Position numbers and translations under genes: made by a program. From Lysinibacillus sp. BPa_S21 (GTDB taxonomy: Bacteria > Bacillota > Bacilli > Bacillales_A > Planococcaceae), in assembly GCF_023337795.1 (NCBI RefSeq), contig NZ_JALIRS010000023.1, positions 1 through 37,914 of the forward strand: DNA of 37,914 nucleotides. Direction: 5' to 3'. The first letter of the stretch is position 1, and every line of letters starts with the position of its first letter. This document shows, piece after piece, positions 1-8,014 of the stretch. Below the pieces are notes generated by a model. It was not told where the DNA came from and searched no databases. It saw only the letters and a list, made by a program, of their open reading frames with translations.

Positions 1-27
1 AGCCAGGATCAAACTCTCCATAAAAAG
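1..27 (-). rRNA. rrs: 16S rRNA gene, 5' end only
   Basis: The reverse complement of the first bases reads GAGAGTTTGATCCTGGCT, the universal start of bacterial 16S rRNA. Only the 5' tip is present and the gene continues off the left edge. The leader at about 100-178 has the sequence usual just ahead of Bacillus 16S genes (TTGAACCTTGAAAACTGAAC) and a small hairpin, GTCGCT/AGCGAC, at 163-178. The exact 5' end is approximate. Confidence 0.9.
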
Positions 28-187
28 AAATTTGATTAGCTCAAATTGTTTTGCTGGCATCATGTTTGATGTCCAAAATTGTGTTTTGTTCACTAACTCA
101 AGGTTAGCTACTAAAAACTTTATTGATTACGTTTTGCTTGTTCAGTTTTCAAGGTTCATAAGGTCGCTTTCAAGCGACAACTTCTAC

Positions 188-216
188 ATCATACTATATA
201 AAAATATGAATGTCAA
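188..216 (-). promoter_or_regulatory. SigA-type promoter of the rRNA operon
   Basis: On the minus strand the -35 box is TTGACA (211-216) and the -10 box is TATGAT (188-193), separated by exactly 17 bases. It lies between the last tRNA gene and the 16S gene, so the rRNA can be transcribed independently of the tRNA cluster. Confidence 0.8.
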
Positions 217-225
217 TAAGTTTTT

Positions 226-299
226 TGGAGCGGGTGATGAGAATCGAACTCACGACATCAGCTTGGAAGGCTGAGGTTTTACCATTAAACTACACCCGC
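226..299 (-). tRNA. tRNA-Gly (TCC)
   Basis: A 74-nt cloverleaf on the minus strand with acceptor arms GCGGGTG/CACCCGC, the T-loop sequence GTTCGATTC and anticodon TCC in the loop CTTCCAA. The 3' CCA is encoded. It is the last tRNA before the 16S gene. Confidence 0.95.
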
Positions 300-323
300 A
301 AAGAAATAATATTTTTTTTAAAA

Positions 324-400
<77 letters not shown>

Positions 401-426
401 ATATTATATATATTCATAAATCGACT

Positions 427-512
<86 letters not shown>

Positions 513-578
513 ATTCAATTAGGAACTTTCTTATTATACTACGATAATCCAAAAAGTCAACCTTTTTCCTTAAAAAGA

Positions 579-651
579 TGAGCCATGAAGGACTCGAACC
601 TTCGACCCTCTGATTAAAAGTCAGATGCTCTACCAACTGAGCTAATGGCTC
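579..651 (-). tRNA. tRNA-Lys (TTT)
   Basis: A 73-nt tRNA with acceptor GAGCCAT/ATGGCTC and anticodon TTT. The CCA end is not encoded and must be added enzymatically, unlike most of its neighbours. Confidence 0.95.
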
Positions 652-666
652 AAATTAAGAAATGAA

Positions 667-741
667 TGGCTGGGGTACTAGGATTCGAACCTAGGCATGA
701 CGGAATCAAAATCCGTTGCCTTACCGCTTGGCTATACCCCA
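667..741 (-). tRNA. tRNA-Gln (TTG)
   Basis: A 75-nt tRNA with acceptor TGGGGTA/TACCCCA, anticodon TTG in the loop TTTTGAT, and an encoded CCA. Confidence 0.95.
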
Positions 742-746
742 ATAAG

Positions 747-822
747 TGGCGGTCCCGACCGGGATCGAACCGGCGATCTCCTGCGTGACAGGCAGGCATG
801 TTAACCGCTACACCACGGGACC
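747..822 (-). tRNA. tRNA-Asp (GTC)
   Basis: A 76-nt tRNA with acceptor GGTCCCG/CGGGACC, anticodon GTC and an encoded CCA. Only five bases separate it from the Gln tRNA. Confidence 0.95.
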
Positions 823-858
823 AATATTACTATATTTTTATGAATTAAACTAATGAAA

Positions 859-930
859 TGACCCCTACGGGATTCGAACCCGTGTTACCGCCGTGAAAGG
901 GCGGTGTCTTAACCACTTGACCAAGGGGCC
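859..930 (-). tRNA. tRNA-Glu (TTC)
   Basis: A 72-nt tRNA with acceptor GGCCCCT/AGGGGTC and anticodon TTC in the loop CTTTCAC. The CCA end is not encoded. Confidence 0.95.
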
Positions 931-931
931 A

Positions 932-1008
932 TGGCTCCGAAGGCAGGACTCGAACCTGCGACAACCTGATTAACAGTCAGGTGCTACTACCAACTGAGCT
1001 ACTTCGGA
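932..1008 (-). tRNA. tRNA-Asn (GTT)
   Basis: A 77-nt tRNA with acceptor TCCGAAG/CTTCGGA, anticodon GTT in the loop CTGTTAA and an encoded CCA. It is the first tRNA transcribed from the cluster promoter. Confidence 0.95.
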
Positions 1009-1049
1009 ATAATTCATATTTTGTCGTCGTTATCTTGTCGACTTTTACT

Positions 1050-1078
1050 ATTATATAGATATCTATAACGAACGTCAA
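1050..1078 (-). promoter_or_regulatory. SigA-type promoter of the tRNA cluster
   Basis: The minus strand carries TTGACG (1073-1078), a 17-base spacer and a perfect TATAAT (1050-1055), about 40 bases ahead of tRNA-Asn. This is close to the ideal vegetative promoter, as expected for stable RNA genes. Confidence 0.85.
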
Positions 1079-1096
1079 CCCTTTTTTATTATTTTT

Positions 1097-1558
1097 TTAT
1101 TCCACTAATGTTAAACGCCCTAAACACTTGCTACAACAGTATCTCTCCACATTCATCTTAATTTTCCTTACATATAATTGTTGGCATTTTACACATGTAT
1201 ATGTATAAAGTCGACGTTGTTTTTTTCTAGATGTTTTAGGGATTTGCAATACTGAGCAAAAACGAGGAGCATTTACTTTTACTAATAACTCTCGAAAATC
1301 TTTGTCTCGATGCTGATATCCCTTGCCTTCCAAATGTAAATGATAATGACATAATTCGTGTCGAACTATACCTTCTATTTCGCTAATACCATACAATTCA
1401 TAAGCTTTTGGATTAACTTCAATATTGTGCGATTGCAAAAGATAACGTCCACCTGTTGAACGCAGCCTTGGATTAAAATATGCTCGATGCATAAATGGCT
1501 TCAAGAAACTCTCTAATGATATTCGATTAACAAGATTTTGTAGTTCCTCATTGTTCAT
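1097..1558 (-). CDS. sprT: SprT-family zinc metalloprotease-like protein
   Basis: A 153-residue cytoplasmic protein of the SprT family (B. subtilis YdcK type). The zinc-binding motif HELCH sits at about residues 66-70, followed by a C-terminal zinc ribbon with two CxxC knuckles (CVKC and CSKC). The eukaryotic relative Spartan cleaves DNA-protein crosslinks. The bacterial role is not settled, so the substrate is unknown. The start is an ATG preceded by AGAGGTGAT. It lies downstream of tex and next to the tRNA cluster, the arrangement seen in B. subtilis. Confidence 0.9.
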   Translation of the reverse strand: MNNEELQNLVNRISLESFLKPFMHRAYFNPRLRSTGGRYLLQSHNIEVNPKAYELYGISEIEGIVRHELCHYHLHLEGKGYQHRDKDFRELLVKVNAPRFCSVLQIPKTSRKKQRRLYTYTCVKCQQLYVRKIKMNVERYCCSKCLGRLTLVE

Positions 1559-1582
1559 ATCGTATCACCTCTAACAATAAGA

Positions 1583-1615
1583 ATACCACACTGCATAGTA
1601 TGAACAGTGTGGTAT
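1583..1615. other. 11-bp inverted repeat upstream of sprT
   Basis: A perfect inverted repeat, TACCACACTG/CAGTGTGGTA plus one more pair, with an 11-base loop, directly upstream of the sprT ribosome binding site. Neither side is followed by a T-run, so it is a poor terminator. It could be an operator or an mRNA leader hairpin. Confidence 0.5.
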
Positions 1616-1736
1616 AAATTTATCCTGCATTAATAGACAGTAATTTTTCTGTACTGAAGGTGCAAGACGCCTATCTTGAATTAGCACCAGGGAAGTACGG
1701 CAGTTTACAAACCACCCGAAAAGGGATTCGTGAAAG

Positions 1737-1845
1737 TTCTTTCCATTACTTCGGGTTTTTTTTCGTTGCTTTGGAATTTCTTTCTGTCGCCTTAGCGATT
1801 CTTTCCATTACTTCGGGGGTTCTTTCCGTCGCTCGTATCACTTCG
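1737..1845. repeat. 21-bp minisatellite, about five imperfect units
   Basis: Units of 20-21 bp start at 1737, 1757, 1778, 1799 and 1820. Two types alternate: TTCTTTCCATTACTTCGG (1737 and 1799) and a TTCTTTCYGTCGC type (1778 and 1820). It fills most of the gap between the tex stop codon and sprT. A plus-strand frame through it gives a heptad-like hydrophobic peptide, but with no ribosome binding site and no family resemblance I treat it as noncoding. The rest of the gap (about 1616-1736) shows nothing recognisable. Confidence 0.7.
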
Positions 1846-1878
1846 AAGATTAATAATCAGCGAGATGAAGTCCCCCGT

Positions 1879-4056
1879 TTATTTTGCTTCGATCGTTTGA
1901 TCTTTGGGTTGTAGCATTGTTAATGAAATGCGCCCTTTATTAACATCTATTTGTTCTACCCAAACTGTCACAATGTCACCGAGAGCAACAACCTCTAATG
2001 GATGTTTAATACGTCTTTTTTGTAATTTCGAAATATGCACAAGCCCATCCTGCTTCACGCCAATATCTACAAATGCTCCGAAATCAACTACGTTTCTCAC
2101 CGTACCTTGCAATTCCATCCCAACTTGTAAATCCTCCATTTTTAATACATCGGTTTTCAACAAAGGCTGAGGGAATGCATCACGTGGATCGCGACTTGGT
2201 TTCATTAATGTATCCACAATATCCTGTATTGTGACAACTCCAACATCTAAAACTTCACCTAATTTTTCTACATCTAATTTTGCAATGGCTTCCTCTGCCT
2301 TCTGCGTCCCAAGCTCTTTTTTATCAATTTGTGCTACCTCTAAAATCTGCTCGGCTACACTATAGCTTTCAGGGTGAATGCCCGTAGTGTCAAATGCATT
2401 TTTGGCTCCGGGGACACGTAAGAACCCAATTGCTTGTTCATACGTTTTGGCACCAAGTCGTGGGATTTTCTTTAGCTGAGCACGAGTAGTAAATTGTCCA
2501 TTTTCCTCTCGAGCCTTCACAATATTCTCCGCAACCGTTTTAGATAATCCAGAAACGTATTGCAATAGCGAAGCTGAGGCTGTATTAACATCAACACCAA
2601 CTTGGTTAACAGCTGTCTCTACTATAAATGTTAAGGACTCCGTCAATTTTTTTTGAGAGACATCATGCTGATACTGACCTACTCCAACTGCTTTCGGCTC
2701 AATTTTTACTAGCTCCGACAATGGATCCTGCAAGCGACGTGCAATAGAAACCGCACTACGCTGTTCTACCTGTAAATCAGGAAACTCTGCACGGGCAATT
2801 TCAGAAGCTGAATAAACAGATGCCCCTGCTTCATTGACAATAACATAGGCCGTATCAGTTTTAAGCTCATTCAATACATCCGCTATAAATTGTTCTGTTT
2901 CGCGTGAGGCAGTGCCATTACCAATAGCTATTATAGTAATTGGGTATTTTGCTAAAATCTCTTTCACAACGGCTTTTGATTTTGCTACATCTGGCTTTGG
3001 CGGATGTGGATAAATGGCTGTAACCTCTAGCATTTTCCCAGTTTCATCTACAACAGCTAACTTACAACCTGTACGGTACGCGGGATCAACACCCAATACA
3101 TATTTCCCTTTCATTGGAGGCTGTAGTAAAAGATTACGTAAATTTTCAGAGAAAATGTGGATTGCCTGTGCCTCTGCTTTTTCTGTCAGTTCATTTCGCA
3201 ACTCGCGTTCTATAGAAGGCTGAATTAAACGCTTGTACGAATCCTCTATCGCTAGCTTTACTTCGGCAATTGCCGGTGAAGAACCTGTAGCGGGAATCCA
3301 TTCCTTCCACATAATCATTAATACTCGATCGATTGGCACTTGGATTGCCACTTTTAAGATGTCTTCTTTCTCGCCACGATTTACAGCTAAAATACGGTGT
3401 GGGACAATACGATTTACCGGCTCTTCATATTCGTAATACATTTCGAAAACATTTTTTTCGTCCGCCTCTGCATTCTTGACACTTGTTGTGAGTACTCCAT
3501 CTTTCCATGAATACGTACGAATTTTTTCACGGATTGCCGCTTCATCAGCAAAGCGCTCTGCTAAAATATCTCGAGCCCCAGCTAACGCATCCTCAATATT
3601 GGCAACATGCTCCTCATCTACGAAAGCCATTGCTAATTGTTCTAAATCATCACTACGATACTCTAATAGAAGATCCGCAAGAGGTTCTAATCCTTTTTCT
3701 TTTGCTATAGTCGCCTTTGTTCGGCGTTTTTGTTTATAAGGTCGATATAAATCCTCTACACGCTGCAAAACAGTTGCTGCTTGAATAGCTTGTTCTAATT
3801 CAGGTGTTAGTTTATCTTGTTCGTGAATTAATCGTATAACCTCTTCTTTACGTTGTTCAAGTTGCTGTATGTAGTGATAACGATCCTCTACAGCTTTAAT
3901 CTGTACCTCATCAAGGGATCCAGTAGCTTCTTTTCGATAACGTGCTATGAATGGCACGGTGTTCCCTTCTTCTAATAATTTAATAACAGCATCGGCTTGA
4001 CCTGGCTTAATAGCTACATCCTTTGCAATGAGCTGTAAAATTTGCTTTTGTTCCAC
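1879..4056 (-). CDS. tex: Tex-family RNA-binding protein (YdcI)
   Basis: A 725-residue Tex/YhgF protein, full length for the family. In order it has an N-terminal helix-turn-helix-like region, a YqgF/RuvC-like domain (about residues 320-450, around VLGVDPAYRTG), helix-hairpin-helix repeats (about 490-560, ending near RLGAKTYEQAIG) and a C-terminal S1 RNA-binding domain (about 650-715, GTVRNVVDFGAFVDIG). Tex binds nucleic acid and influences transcription and virulence genes in several bacteria. The start is a GTG with AAAGGTAG upstream. A terminator separates it from sigB, so it probably has its own promoter in the short gap 4057-4110, where I see no clear one. Confidence 0.95.
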   Translation of the reverse strand: MEQKQILQLIAKDVAIKPGQADAVIKLLEEGNTVPFIARYRKEATGSLDEVQIKAVEDRYHYIQQLEQRKEEVIRLIHEQDKLTPELEQAIQAATVLQRVEDLYRPYKQKRRTKATIAKEKGLEPLADLLLEYRSDDLEQLAMAFVDEEHVANIEDALAGARDILAERFADEAAIREKIRTYSWKDGVLTTSVKNAEADEKNVFEMYYEYEEPVNRIVPHRILAVNRGEKEDILKVAIQVPIDRVLMIMWKEWIPATGSSPAIAEVKLAIEDSYKRLIQPSIERELRNELTEKAEAQAIHIFSENLRNLLLQPPMKGKYVLGVDPAYRTGCKLAVVDETGKMLEVTAIYPHPPKPDVAKSKAVVKEILAKYPITIIAIGNGTASRETEQFIADVLNELKTDTAYVIVNEAGASVYSASEIARAEFPDLQVEQRSAVSIARRLQDPLSELVKIEPKAVGVGQYQHDVSQKKLTESLTFIVETAVNQVGVDVNTASASLLQYVSGLSKTVAENIVKAREENGQFTTRAQLKKIPRLGAKTYEQAIGFLRVPGAKNAFDTTGIHPESYSVAEQILEVAQIDKKELGTQKAEEAIAKLDVEKLGEVLDVGVVTIQDIVDTLMKPSRDPRDAFPQPLLKTDVLKMEDLQVGMELQGTVRNVVDFGAFVDIGVKQDGLVHISKLQKRRIKHPLEVVALGDIVTVWVEQIDVNKGRISLTMLQPKDQTIEAK

Positions 4057-4110
4057 ATCATCACTACCTTTTTTCTTTTCATTTTACCATTACACTTTAC
4101 TAAAATTGCA

Positions 4111-4146
4111 AAAAAATAGTCTACTCTGAATGGAGAGTAAACTATT
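4111..4146 (-). terminator. Rho-independent terminator after sigB
   Basis: A 13-bp stem with one mismatch (arms 4115-4127 and 4134-4146), a 6-base loop and an A-run at 4111-4116 that reads as a T-run on the minus strand. It ends the rsb-sigB operon. Confidence 0.8.
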
Positions 4147-4236
4147 TATTAAAGAAGGGGCTGTTTTGCCTCACCCTTCGTCGTATAACGCTTTAACGTC
4201 TTGAAGCATACTATACTTATTAGGAAAGCCCCTCGC

Positions 4237-5022
4237 TCAGAGCGAAACATTATCACTGACTAAGATAGATTCCTGTAATTTTTTGATTGCTTTCCTTTGT
4301 ATTCTTGATACATGCATTTGAGAAATGCCTAATCGTTCCCCAACTTCTTTTTGTGTGAGTTGCTCTAAATATGTAAGCTGAATAATTTCTCTTTCTCTCT
4401 CATCTAAAGACTTCATAGCATCAGAAACAATCATTCTTTTATTGGTCATTTCAAAACCGTCATCTTCTTTACCCATAATATCAAATAAAGTTACTGTACT
4501 ACCGTCAGAATCTGACTCTATGGAATGATCCATAGAAAGAGCATGGTAACTACGGCTCATCTCCATAGCCTCTAAAACTTCTTCTTCTTCCACTTCTAAT
4601 CGATCCGCGATTTCCTTAATAGACGGAGAGCGCTGCAACTCAATTGTCAACGCTTCTACTGTTGTTTTAATTCGCGGACCTAATTCTTTTATCCGTCTTG
4701 GTACATGAACATCCCAGGTTTTATCACGTAAAAACCGTTTAATTTCCCCAACAATCGTTGGTACTGCAAATGCTTCAAAGCTTCGACCAACTTCAGGATT
4801 AAAACGTCTTATAGCACCTAGCAATCCTAGCATACCTACTTGAGTAATATCCTCATAATGAGATTTACCATTCGAATATTTGCGCGCAATGGATTCAACT
4901 AAATATCGATAATGCATTACTAAATTTGTTTGTGCTTCATCGTCCTCTGTTGATTGGTACAATGCAATCCACCTTAGTATATCTTCCTTGGCCGAAGATT
5001 TAGGTAGTAATTCTTTCGACAT
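4237..5022 (-). CDS. sigB: RNA polymerase sigma factor SigB
   Basis: A 261-residue sigma factor (B. subtilis SigB has 262) that directs polymerase to general stress promoters. Region 2 contains YEDITQVGMLGLLGA and RFNPEVGRSFEAFA. The C-terminal region 4 helix-turn-helix includes LTQKEVGERLGISQMHVSRIQ. I chose the ATG at 5022, with AGGTGG seven bases upstream, over an in-frame ATG 27 bases earlier. The start lies inside the end of rsbW, so the two are translationally coupled, which suits a sigma factor and its anti-sigma partner. No rsbX follows it. Confidence 0.95.
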   Translation of the reverse strand: MSKELLPKSSAKEDILRWIALYQSTEDDEAQTNLVMHYRYLVESIARKYSNGKSHYEDITQVGMLGLLGAIRRFNPEVGRSFEAFAVPTIVGEIKRFLRDKTWDVHVPRRIKELGPRIKTTVEALTIELQRSPSIKEIADRLEVEEEEVLEAMEMSRSYHALSMDHSIESDSDGSTVTLFDIMGKEDDGFEMTNKRMIVSDAMKSLDEREREIIQLTYLEQLTQKEVGERLGISQMHVSRIQRKAIKKLQESILVSDNVSL

Positions 5023-5470
5023 TGTTTTCCACCTGCTCTCTAGCGACATACTTTGTCATGAAAACAGTTACGCCACCATCGTTATTTATCATCACCTCAT
5101 CCATCAAAGTTTCCATTAAATACAGCCCTAAACCACCTTCGCGTAGCCCCGCAATACTCTCTTCAGGATGATACGGACCAATTTTCGACTTTATCTCCTC
5201 AAAATTAAAACTATTGCCGTAATCTGCAATCATCATTTCTAGTTTATTTTCATATAAAGCGCAGCCAATGACGATCTCGCCTTCTTCTTCATCCTTATAT
5301 GCATGATGCACAACGTTCGTTACCGCTTCGCTTGCTGCAATTTTTAAATCTTCTATATCATCATAATTAAACCCAACGCGACTAGCTAAGCCAGAAACCG
5401 TCAATCGAATCACACTGACAAATTGCGGTTTTGCAGGAACTCTTATCTCAATATAATCAAATTCCTTCAT
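5000..5470 (-). CDS. rsbW: Anti-sigma-B factor and serine kinase RsbW
   Basis: A 156-residue GHKL-fold protein that binds SigB, or phosphorylates RsbV. The N-box SEAVTNVVHHAYK (about 48-60), an ADYGNSF box (about 97-103) and a glycine-rich loop (REGGLGLYLM) are visible, so the ATP site looks intact. The start ATG overlaps the rsbV stop codon by four bases and the end overlaps sigB. It decides whether SigB is free, according to the phosphorylation state of RsbV. Confidence 0.95.
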   Translation of the reverse strand: MKEFDYIEIRVPAKPQFVSVIRLTVSGLASRVGFNYDDIEDLKIAASEAVTNVVHHAYKDEEEGEIVIGCALYENKLEMMIADYGNSFNFEEIKSKIGPYHPEESIAGLREGGLGLYLMETLMDEVMINNDGGVTVFMTKYVAREQVENNVERITT

Positions 5471-5802
5471 TTTCGTAATTCCACCTTTTTATCAGTTTCA
5501 ATATCCATTAAATCGCTTAAACCAGTAATTTCAAACAATCTTTGTAATCTATCCGATAAACCGACAAGTTTAACTTTACCCTCTTCACGTAACGTCCTTT
5601 TATAAAAGGCTACAAAAATACCTAACCCTGTACTATCCATATAATTAACCTTCGATAGATTAAGCACTATTTCTTTTCCTTCAGTAATTTTTACTGCCTC
5701 TAATTCTTCTCTAAGACGTGAAGCAGTATAAGTATCTATTTCGCCCTCAACAAATCCATATAGTTTATTATCAAGTTCTTTAAAGTGTATCGCCATATCC
5801 AT
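5467..5802 (-). CDS. rsbV: Anti-anti-sigma factor RsbV
   Basis: A 111-residue STAS-domain protein that releases SigB by capturing RsbW. The phosphorylatable serine lies in MDSTGLG. I chose the ATG at 5802, seven bases after GGAGGT, rather than an ATG 18 bases upstream that overlaps this Shine-Dalgarno sequence. It is preceded by a good SigB-type promoter and coupled to rsbW by an ATGA overlap. Confidence 0.95.
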   Translation of the reverse strand: MDMAIHFKELDNKLYGFVEGEIDTYTASRLREELEAVKITEGKEIVLNLSKVNYMDSTGLGIFVAFYKRTLREEGKVKLVGLSDRLQRLFEITGLSDLMDIETDKKVELRK

Positions 5803-5840
5803 ACAGCATACCTCCACCATATTTGTTAGACTATTTTTCT

Positions 5841-5866
5841 ATTCCCTTAATTGCAAAGATTGAAAC
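5841..5866 (-). promoter_or_regulatory. SigB-type promoter ahead of rsbV
   Basis: On the minus strand a -35 box GTTTCA (5861-5866) is followed, after 14 bases, by GGGAAT (5841-5846). This fits the known SigB consensus GTTTAA-N12-15-GGGWAW. The location between rsbU and rsbV is the same as the autoregulatory SigB promoter of B. subtilis and Listeria. Confidence 0.8.
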
Positions 5867-5867
5867 C

Positions 5868-6872
5868 CTATTTTTTTATAATTACAACTGTGAAATCATC
5901 TGATAGTTTAAAATCCTGTATTTTTTCAATTTGCTTATAAAGAAGATTACATAATTGTTGAGCTGATAAGTGTTTATTTTCCAATATTAATGATGTAATG
6001 ACTTCTCGTGAATTCATTTCATCATGAGCTCTAAATTCAGTAACACCATCCGTCATCATAATGACAATATCGTTTTCTTCCAAAGTAATTTCGTTGTACG
6101 AAAATTTTGTTTCTGACAACACCCCTAGTAATAATCCTGTCGATTCTAAAGGAAAAAATTTATTATGTTTAGCACTATAATGGAGAGCAGGTTCGTGACC
6201 TGCAGAAGCATAAGAAAAAATACTCTTTTGCATATCCAAGCAACCGTAAAACATAGAAACAAACATACTGTCATCTACACTCTTTTCAATCACTCGATTA
6301 ATGACCTCTAATACATATGAAGGATCTTTCGATGCATATTCCAATGCTTCTAAACCATATTTTACCACAGACATACATAATGCAGCTGGAACACCTTTAC
6401 CTACCACATCTGTCACAGCTACACTTAAATAATCATCTCGATTATATAGAAAGTGAACGTAATCTCCATTCATCTTCCGGATTGGAATAGATATCATTCC
6501 TATATCAACATTTGAAAGTTGTGGTACGTCTGTTTTAAGTAATGTTTTCTGAATGTTTGTAGCAACTATCATTTCCATTTCATACTCTGCCTGTTTTTGC
6601 AATAAGCTTTGGTGCTCTCTATGAGCCATGCCATAATGCACCATAACTTCAATAAGAAAATCATATGCAAACTGTTCTTCACTCATTCTACTTGGAAAAA
6701 GTTGCTCAACTGCATTTTTATGAATACTGACAACATCCTCTGGAGATATATTCTTTTGGATTAACTGACGAGTGAAGTTTTGAGCAATATATAAATTTTT
6801 TTCAGTTTGATCTACCATATAATCTGACAAAATCTTTTTATATTGAGATTCTAATCGGTCCAACAATTCCAC
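5868..6872 (-). CDS. rsbU: RsbV phosphatase RsbU
   Basis: A 334-residue PPM/PP2C-type serine phosphatase that dephosphorylates RsbV-P when activated by RsbT. An N-terminal helical RsbU_N domain (about 1-85) is the RsbT docking platform in B. subtilis. The phosphatase domain (about 115-334) has VTDVVGKGVPAAL, MMTDGVTE and SDDFTVVII, which carry the metal-binding aspartates. The length matches B. subtilis RsbU (335). Only three bases separate it from rsbT, so they are co-transcribed. Confidence 0.95.
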   Translation of the reverse strand: MELLDRLESQYKKILSDYMVDQTEKNLYIAQNFTRQLIQKNISPEDVVSIHKNAVEQLFPSRMSEEQFAYDFLIEVMVHYGMAHREHQSLLQKQAEYEMEMIVATNIQKTLLKTDVPQLSNVDIGMISIPIRKMNGDYVHFLYNRDDYLSVAVTDVVGKGVPAALCMSVVKYGLEALEYASKDPSYVLEVINRVIEKSVDDSMFVSMFYGCLDMQKSIFSYASAGHEPALHYSAKHNKFFPLESTGLLLGVLSETKFSYNEITLEENDIVIMMTDGVTEFRAHDEMNSREVITSLILENKHLSAQQLCNLLYKQIEKIQDFKLSDDFTVVIIKK

Positions 6873-6875
6873 ATC

Positions 6876-7277
6876 CTAACGTAGCCATTTTTCAGCTCTT
6901 ATCGTTGTTCCTTCTCCAATAACCGACTGAATAACCATACTGTCCATCAATCGATTAACGCCTGGTAAACCCGCACCAAGCCCTCCTGATGTGGAATAGC
7001 CATCCTCCATCACTTTTCGAATGTCTTCTATTCCTGGGCCTTGATCCGTTGCAATAACAATTATTTTCTTCTCAGTGTCCGTTTCTACTTTTTCAATTTC
7101 TATGACACCTATCCTTGCATATAAATATATATTTCGGGCTAGTTCACTTATAGCTGTAGTGATTCGTGCTTGATCAACAGTGTCAAATCCAAGCGCCTTC
7201 GCTTCGTCACGCCCCAGTTGTCTTGCTGCTACTATATCCCACTCAGTAATAATTTCAACCGAAGACTTAATGGTCAC
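6876..7277 (-). CDS. rsbT: Serine kinase and RsbU activator RsbT
   Basis: A 133-residue GHKL-type kinase-like protein, the same size as B. subtilis RsbT. The N-box ISELARNIYLYA (about 43-54), DQGPGIED and the glycine-rich GGLGAGLPG motif are present. In B. subtilis RsbT is held in the stressosome by RsbR and RsbS and moves to RsbU on stress. Here it is the first gene of the operon and no rsbR or rsbS lies upstream, so its control is unclear. A GGAGGGG ribosome binding site precedes the ATG. Confidence 0.93.
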   Translation of the reverse strand: MTIKSSVEIITEWDIVAARQLGRDEAKALGFDTVDQARITTAISELARNIYLYARIGVIEIEKVETDTEKKIIVIATDQGPGIEDIRKVMEDGYSTSGGLGAGLPGVNRLMDSMVIQSVIGEGTTIRAEKWLR

Positions 7278-7604
7278 TGTTGCCCCTCCAATTCTTTAAG
7301 AGATATACTCCTACACTTTTCCAACCTACTTAATGAAAAACTATATTGTAAATCACCATCAATTTCACCTTATAATTTTTAGCGTTTCATATAGACCAAG
7401 TTATTGTCGAAAAAGATAAAATTCTTTATTTTTTTCAAAAATCTATTGTAATTTTATATCTTTAATATATTAATACCATTTTTGAATAGTGATTTCAATT
7501 TATGGTAATACAGAGATTCAATTTTGCCTTGGCGTAATTTTACAAATAGACTTGGTTGTTGCTGCCGCTACGTTAGCACTACGCTTACATTTCACTAAAT
7601 GAAA
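7278..7604. other. AT-rich gap between rsbT and the mazF terminator
   Basis: This gap must hold the rsbT promoter, but I see no convincing SigA or SigB consensus. The position is where rsbR and rsbS lie in B. subtilis. No reading frame here resembles either gene. A dispersed repeat fragment (7519-7595) occupies part of it. Confidence 0.6.
7519..7595 (+). repeat. Dispersed repeat family 1, head plus core (copy F)
   Basis: An imperfect palindrome, CAATTTTGCCTTGGCGTAATT, is followed by TTGTTGCTGCCGCTACG. The head matches copies A-E elsewhere in the window, and the core matches the unit that is tandemly repeated at the right edge. Confidence 0.6.
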
Positions 7605-7640
7605 ATAAAAAAGCATCGAGATGAAAATTCATCTCGATGC
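7605..7640 (-). terminator. Rho-independent terminator after mazF
   Basis: A perfect 13-bp stem (7613-7625 with 7628-7640, GCATCGAGATGAA) followed on the minus strand by TTTTTTATTTT. It separates the alr-mazEF transcripts from the rsb operon. Confidence 0.9.
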
Positions 7641-7659
7641 CACTATACATATATGTATA

Positions 7660-8010
7660 TCAAAATTTAACAAGCCCTAAACTAATCATCAATGCACCAT
7701 CCACTTTCTCCATCAATGCATGGTCAAGTTGCGTTATACGATCTGTCAATCTTGACTTATCAATCGTCCGCACCTGCTCGAGCAGAATAACCGAATCACG
7801 TTCAAAACCATACTTTTCAGCATTAATTTCAACGTGCGTCGGTAATTTTGCCTTTTGAATCTGTGCAGTGATAGCTGCGATGATGACAGTCGGACTAAAT
7901 CGATTGCCAATATCATTTTGAATAATCAGCACCGGCCTAGTGCCCCCTTGTTCGGACCCAACTACCGGTGATAAATCTGCAAAAAAAACGTCACCACGTT
8001 TTACATTCAA
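7660..8010 (-). CDS. ndoA: MazF/NdoA endoribonuclease toxin
   Basis: A 116-residue PemK/MazF toxin, exactly the length of B. subtilis NdoA (MazF), which cuts mRNA at UACAU. The body ([20 protein letters not shown], then [12 protein letters not shown] and GNRFSPT) is nearly identical to that protein, with the catalytic Arg of GGTRP and the Thr/Ser of the active site present. I use a TTG start at 8010 with GGGGGA upstream. Starts further upstream would add about 25 residues not found in the family and would overlap mazE. It follows mazE after four bases. Confidence 0.95.
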   Translation of the reverse strand: MNVKRGDVFFADLSPVVGSEQGGTRPVLIIQNDIGNRFSPTVIIAAITAQIQKAKLPTHVEINAEKYGFERDSVILLEQVRTIDKSRLTDRITQLDHALMEKVDGALMISLGLVKF

Positions 8011-8014
8011 AGTG

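Noticed and set aside
1559..1878. cmpA, a small spore cortex gene often found near tex and sprT in Bacillus
   Set aside because: No frame in this gap has the Trp- and aromatic-rich pattern expected of CmpA.
1660..1914. Plus-strand frame of 84 codons between sprT and tex
   Set aside because: It runs through the 21-bp minisatellite and into the end of tex, with no ribosome binding site and no family resemblance.
4140..4250. Short minus-strand frame overlapping the end of sigB, considered as an rsbX remnant
   Set aside because: No PP2C-like motif is present and the peptide resembles nothing. The 8-bp AGGGGCT/AGCCCCT pair around it has a very long loop.
7403..7412. Spo0A-box-like TGTCGAA words in gaps (also near 8408, 28128, 30904 and 31922)
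   Set aside because: A 7-base word of this composition is expected several times in this much AT-rich DNA on both strands. No pairing or consistent placement was seen.
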